Shown: positions 61,175-64,000 of the stretch, one piece after another
Layout of the letters: every line of letters starts with the position of its first letter
Position numbering within the stretch: the stretch's first letter is position 1
Origin: Microlunatus soli
Lineage (GTDB): Bacteria > Actinomycetota > Actinomycetes > Propionibacteriales > Propionibacteriaceae
Length of the DNA: 64,000 nt
Reading direction: 5' to 3'
NCBI RefSeq assembly: GCF_900105385.1
Contig: NZ_LT629772.1
Location: 5,704,001 to 5,768,000, forward strand
The notes under the pieces: model-generated
What the model was told of the DNA's origin: nothing
The model's database searches: none
The model's input: only the letters and a program-made list of their open reading frames with translations
Made by a program: the position numbers and the translations under genes

Positions 61175-62206
61175 CTACCAGCGTCGTTGCACCTCCTCGG
61201 CGTGCCCGGGCACGCCGCTGAAGCTGATCCGGTCACCGTCGATGTCGACGGTCCCGGAGAAGCGGCCGAAGCACATGTCCGCACGATTCAGCACGATCCA
61301 TCGGTTGAAGACATGGTGGACGTGTTTGGTCGGGACGAACTCGACCCGGACGGTCGGGCCGGTGAGGGTCCACGGTCGGAGCCAGTCGCCGGGATCGTAC
61401 TGCCACCGGAGGTGTTCGCTGATCTTGTGCAGGACGCCGTCGAGCCGGATCGAATTCTCCGTCGACGGCGTCCCGTCGGTCCACTTGCCGCCGAACTGGA
61501 GACCGAGTCGTCGGCCGTCGGTGGTGGTCCCGTTGCCGGAGGCCCAGTTCCAGAAGGTGAAGTACGGCCACCGACCTCGACCGTGATCATGGATCACCAT
61601 CGAGCTGTCTGCTTCGACCCGGTGCTCGACGCCATCGACGGTGACGGTGCCGGTGGCCGACAGCCCGTTGTCCTTGCGGGTGTATTGGAAAAGCCGATTG
61701 CTCCACGGCACAACGACTCCCATCGACTCATGATCGGCTTCGGCCTGCACTCGCAGAGCCACGCGGATCCTCGGTGAGGTGGCGTACAGCTCCGATCCCC
61801 GTCCGCGAGGGACGAACTCGACGGTGGTGTCACGCCGCTGGGCCCGCATCGGTGTCGCGTTGTCCGGATCGCGCATCCCGACATGGCGGGGCAGCCAGAT
61901 GTTGCCGCCCTGTCGGATCTCCCGATCCTCGGTCCGGCTGCCGTAGGTGACAGCGACATTGGCGCGGTAGTCGTGATCGGAGATGTTCAGCGTGATCACC
62001 GCGTCCGGTGTCGAGATCGACCAGTACTCGAAGCGCTTGTTCCGCCCCCAGCCGCGCAGGTTCGCTCGGTGCACGGGCGACCGCGTCCAGCCGACGGCCG
62101 CCGGATTCAAGCGCCCGGATGGAAGACAGAGATCGACCGGCTCGGTGATCTCCCGCTCGGTGATCGCTTCTCCTGCGTCCGCGACCGGTCGTATCGGCAG
62201 CCTCAC
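61175..62206 (-). CDS. DUF2804 family protein
   Basis: A 343-residue beta-rich protein matching DUF2804: FEYWSISTPDAVITLNISDHDY in the N-half, FWNWASGNGTTTDGRRLGLQFGGKWTDGTPSTEN in the middle and FSGVPGHAEEVQ at the end. Possibly carbohydrate-acting or lipocalin-like by fold, but function unknown. It follows the permease gene by 7 bases, so it may help use the imported sugar. Confidence 0.85.
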   Translation of the reverse strand: MRLPIRPVADAGEAITEREITEPVDLCLPSGRLNPAAVGWTRSPVHRANLRGWGRNKRFEYWSISTPDAVITLNISDHDYRANVAVTYGSRTEDREIRQGGNIWLPRHVGMRDPDNATPMRAQRRDTTVEFVPRGRGSELYATSPRIRVALRVQAEADHESMGVVVPWSNRLFQYTRKDNGLSATGTVTVDGVEHRVEADSSMVIHDHGRGRWPYFTFWNWASGNGTTTDGRRLGLQFGGKWTDGTPSTENSIRLDGVLHKISEHLRWQYDPGDWLRPWTLTGPTVRVEFVPTKHVHHVFNRWIVLNRADMCFGRFSGTVDIDGDRISFSGVPGHAEEVQRRW

Positions 62207-62213
62207 TGATCGA

Positions 62214-63077
62214 TCATCCCTTCGTTGCTCCTTCGGCGAGCCCGCCGATCAGCCATCGCTGGACCAGCAGGACGAGTAGGACGACCGGCAGCACAGTGAT
62301 CATGCCGGCCGCGGACAGGGCACCCCAGTTGACGCCGTTCTCGGTGTCGCCGACCATGCCGGCGATGGCGACCGGGAAGGTGGTGGCATCCCGGTTGGTC
62401 AGCACCAGGGCGAACAGCAGCTCCTCCCAGGCCAGCACGATGCTGAAGATGAAGGTCGAGACCAGCCCGGGCAGCGAGACGCGGAGGATGATCCGGAAGA
62501 ACGTCCCCATCCGCGAGCAGCCGTCCAGCATCGCCGACTCCTCCAACTCCTTGGGCAGTGAGCGGAAGAAGCCCCGCATCAACCACATCACGTACGGGAT
62601 GATGAACGAGCAGTAGGCCAGGATCAGCGCTGCGTGGGTGTCGGTCAGTCCCCATGTCCGGGCGACCAGGAACATCGGCACCGCAAGCGCAACCGGTGGT
62701 ACGCCGCGGGAGGCGAGGATCAGGGCGCCGATCACACCGGCACCCTTGATCTGCAGTCGCGCCAAGGCATAGCCGGCCATCGCTCCGGCGGCCAGCGACA
62801 GCAGCGCTGAACAGACGGCGACGATTGCGGTGTTGATCAACTTCGGTCCGAACCCGCCCTGGGTCAGGACCTCCAGATAGTTGGACAGCACCGGAGTGAA
62901 GAGCAGCGTGGGTGGGGTGGTGAAGATGTCGCGCTGTTCCTTCAACGAGGTGAGCAGCTGCCACACCAACGGCAGCAAGAACAATGCGCAGACCAGCACT
63001 CCGGACCAGATCCGAAGCCGCCGTCCGGCGATGCCGCTCCGTCGTCGCCGGACACTGCTCTGGGGAGCGGTGGTCAC
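62214..63077 (-). CDS. Sugar ABC transporter permease, MalG/UgpE-like
   Basis: A 287-residue permease with six TM and the ATPase loop LEESAMLDGCSRMGTFFRIILRVSLPGL. GTG 63077 overlaps the upstream stop (GTGA). Its partner is the next gene; binding protein and ATPase are not in the window. The long upstream open frame is rejected. Confidence 0.9.
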   Translation of the reverse strand: MTTAPQSSVRRRRSGIAGRRLRIWSGVLVCALFLLPLVWQLLTSLKEQRDIFTTPPTLLFTPVLSNYLEVLTQGGFGPKLINTAIVAVCSALLSLAAGAMAGYALARLQIKGAGVIGALILASRGVPPVALAVPMFLVARTWGLTDTHAALILAYCSFIIPYVMWLMRGFFRSLPKELEESAMLDGCSRMGTFFRIILRVSLPGLVSTFIFSIVLAWEELLFALVLTNRDATTFPVAIAGMVGDTENGVNWGALSAAGMITVLPVVLLVLLVQRWLIGGLAEGATKG

Positions 63078-63994
63078 AGTCGGTCCTCCAGCTTCTTGCT
63101 GCCCCACAGGAAGACGAAGGTCAGCGCCACCGTGATGATCAGGACGATGATCGCCATCGCCGACGAGGTGCCGAATCGCAACAGCTGAAAGGCTTGGCGA
63201 TAGACGTACAGATTCACCACGTTGGTCGACTGTCCGGGGCCGCCGTTGGTTGTGGCCAGGATGACGTCGAACATCTTCACCGCGGTCAACCAGCGGACGA
63301 CGAAGGTCGCGGCGATCATCGGCGCAAGCATCGGCAGACTGATCGAGGTCAGGGTGCGCCATCGGTCCGCGCCGTCGACGGCGGCGGCTTCGAAGACGTC
63401 CCGGGGCAGGGTCAGCATTGCAGCCGAGGCGATCAGGACGATCAGCGGCACCGACCGCCAGGTGTCGATCAGAACAATGCTGATCATGGCCATTCCGGCG
63501 CTGCCGAACCAGTCGACGGTGCCGATGCCGAACAGGCCGAGGAACCAGGAGATCACGCCCCACAGCGGATCGAGCATGATCTTCCAGATCCCACCGGAGA
63601 CGATCGGTGACACCACCATCGGCACCAGGAAGAGCGCGCGGACCACGTTGCGTCCCCTCCACTCGGCGTTGATCAGGAACGCGATGCCGAAGCCGAGCGC
63701 GAGCTGTACCGGCAACGAGATCACCAGATAGATTCCCGTGACGATCAGCGAGTTGCCGAAATTGCCGTCGGTCAGGACGTCGAGGTAGTTGTCGGCGCCG
63801 ACCCATTCCGACGGAGCGAAGCTGGCAAGATCAAAATCACTGACGCTGATCCGCAGGGTGTACAGCAGTGGATAGGCCAGTACCGCGCCCAGCAGCAGGA
63901 TCGCCGGAGCCAGGAACGACCAGCGGCCGGCGATGTCGCGCCAACCGCGTCGGCGTCGGAGGCGGCGTGTTGTCAGGGTGTTGACAGACGTCAT
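63074..63994 (-). CDS. Sugar ABC transporter permease, MalF/UgpA-like
   Basis: A 306-residue permease, six TM, loop EAAAVDGADRWRTLTSISLPML. Starts at ATG 63994 close to the window edge, so the substrate-binding-protein gene usually upstream lies outside. The four-base overlap with the MalG-like gene and the DUF2804 gene make one operon. Confidence 0.9.
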   Translation of the reverse strand: MTSVNTLTTRRLRRRRGWRDIAGRWSFLAPAILLLGAVLAYPLLYTLRISVSDFDLASFAPSEWVGADNYLDVLTDGNFGNSLIVTGIYLVISLPVQLALGFGIAFLINAEWRGRNVVRALFLVPMVVSPIVSGGIWKIMLDPLWGVISWFLGLFGIGTVDWFGSAGMAMISIVLIDTWRSVPLIVLIASAAMLTLPRDVFEAAAVDGADRWRTLTSISLPMLAPMIAATFVVRWLTAVKMFDVILATTNGGPGQSTNVVNLYVYRQAFQLLRFGTSSAMAIIVLIITVALTFVFLWGSKKLEDRL

Positions 63995-64000
63995 GGATCA

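Noticed and set aside
1-64000. tRNA, rRNA, CRISPR arrays, prophage or intact insertion sequence
   Set aside because: No cloverleaf-like segment, regular repeat-spacer pattern, phage gene or transposase was found by reading.

Overview
The window is high-GC DNA with many GTG starts, ATGA/GTGA gene overlaps, candidate leaderless promoters and actinobacterial families: a DUF3046 protein, a mycothiol-type maleylpyruvate isomerase homologue, a DUF222-HNH protein, a CmtR-like metal sensor and a fused OleBC. It most likely comes from a soil actinobacterium of the Propionibacteriaceae (Microlunatus-like). That placement is an inference from gene content. I see no rRNA, tRNA, CRISPR array, prophage or intact insertion sequence.

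Layout. 1-7.4 kb: an accessory sugar/sulfate-ester locus with an MHS transporter between two paralogous proteins of unknown function, a sulfatase plus family-5 binding protein, and an IclR regulator whose stop codon lies in a small inverted-repeat element. 7.4-13.1 kb: a mycothiol-type enzyme, a CmtR-like regulator with a cation efflux pump, and a TetR regulator divergent from an NmrA/amidohydrolase/SDR operon. 13.1-20.3 kb: housekeeping-like genes (Lhr helicase, DUF3046, aminopeptidase C). 20.3-29.7 kb: a divergent catabolic island of LacI, DUF3830, amidase and hydroxyacid dehydrogenase on one side, and two Asp/Glu-racemase-family proteins, an M24 creatinase-like enzyme, an aminotransferase and an M20 hydrolase on the other. 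29.7-35 kb: a VapBC pair and an olefin locus (oleA, fused oleBC, oleD). 35.4-46.5 kb: IclR, two serine hydrolases, a complete peptide-type ABC transporter, a degenerate ROK protein, a creatininase-family hydrolase and a glucarate-dehydratase-like enolase-superfamily enzyme. 46.5-53 kb: a truncated acyltransferase/hydrolase, a large glycosidase-like protein, a second sulfatase and a DUF222-HNH protein. 53.2-61.2 kb: an ornithine-cyclodeaminase-family protein divergent from a GntR/FCD regulator, a TetR with its palindrome, several conserved unknowns, and a divergent gabD/gabT-like pair. 61.2-64 kb: a DUF2804 protein and two sugar-type ABC permeases running off the window.

How parts may work together. 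A near-identical palindrome (ATTGTC-GACAAT or a close variant) sits in three divergent promoter regions: the 20-30 kb island, the GntR/ornithine-cyclodeaminase pair, and the gabD/gabT pair. The enzyme families under it recall the eut/doe route for ectoine-type compounds, so I propose one dispersed GntR regulon for a cyclic or acylated amino acid. Separately, the octamer CAAGATCA/TGATCTTG appears at least 26 times, often forcing rare Asp-Leu codons, which suggests a DNA-level motif spread across genes.
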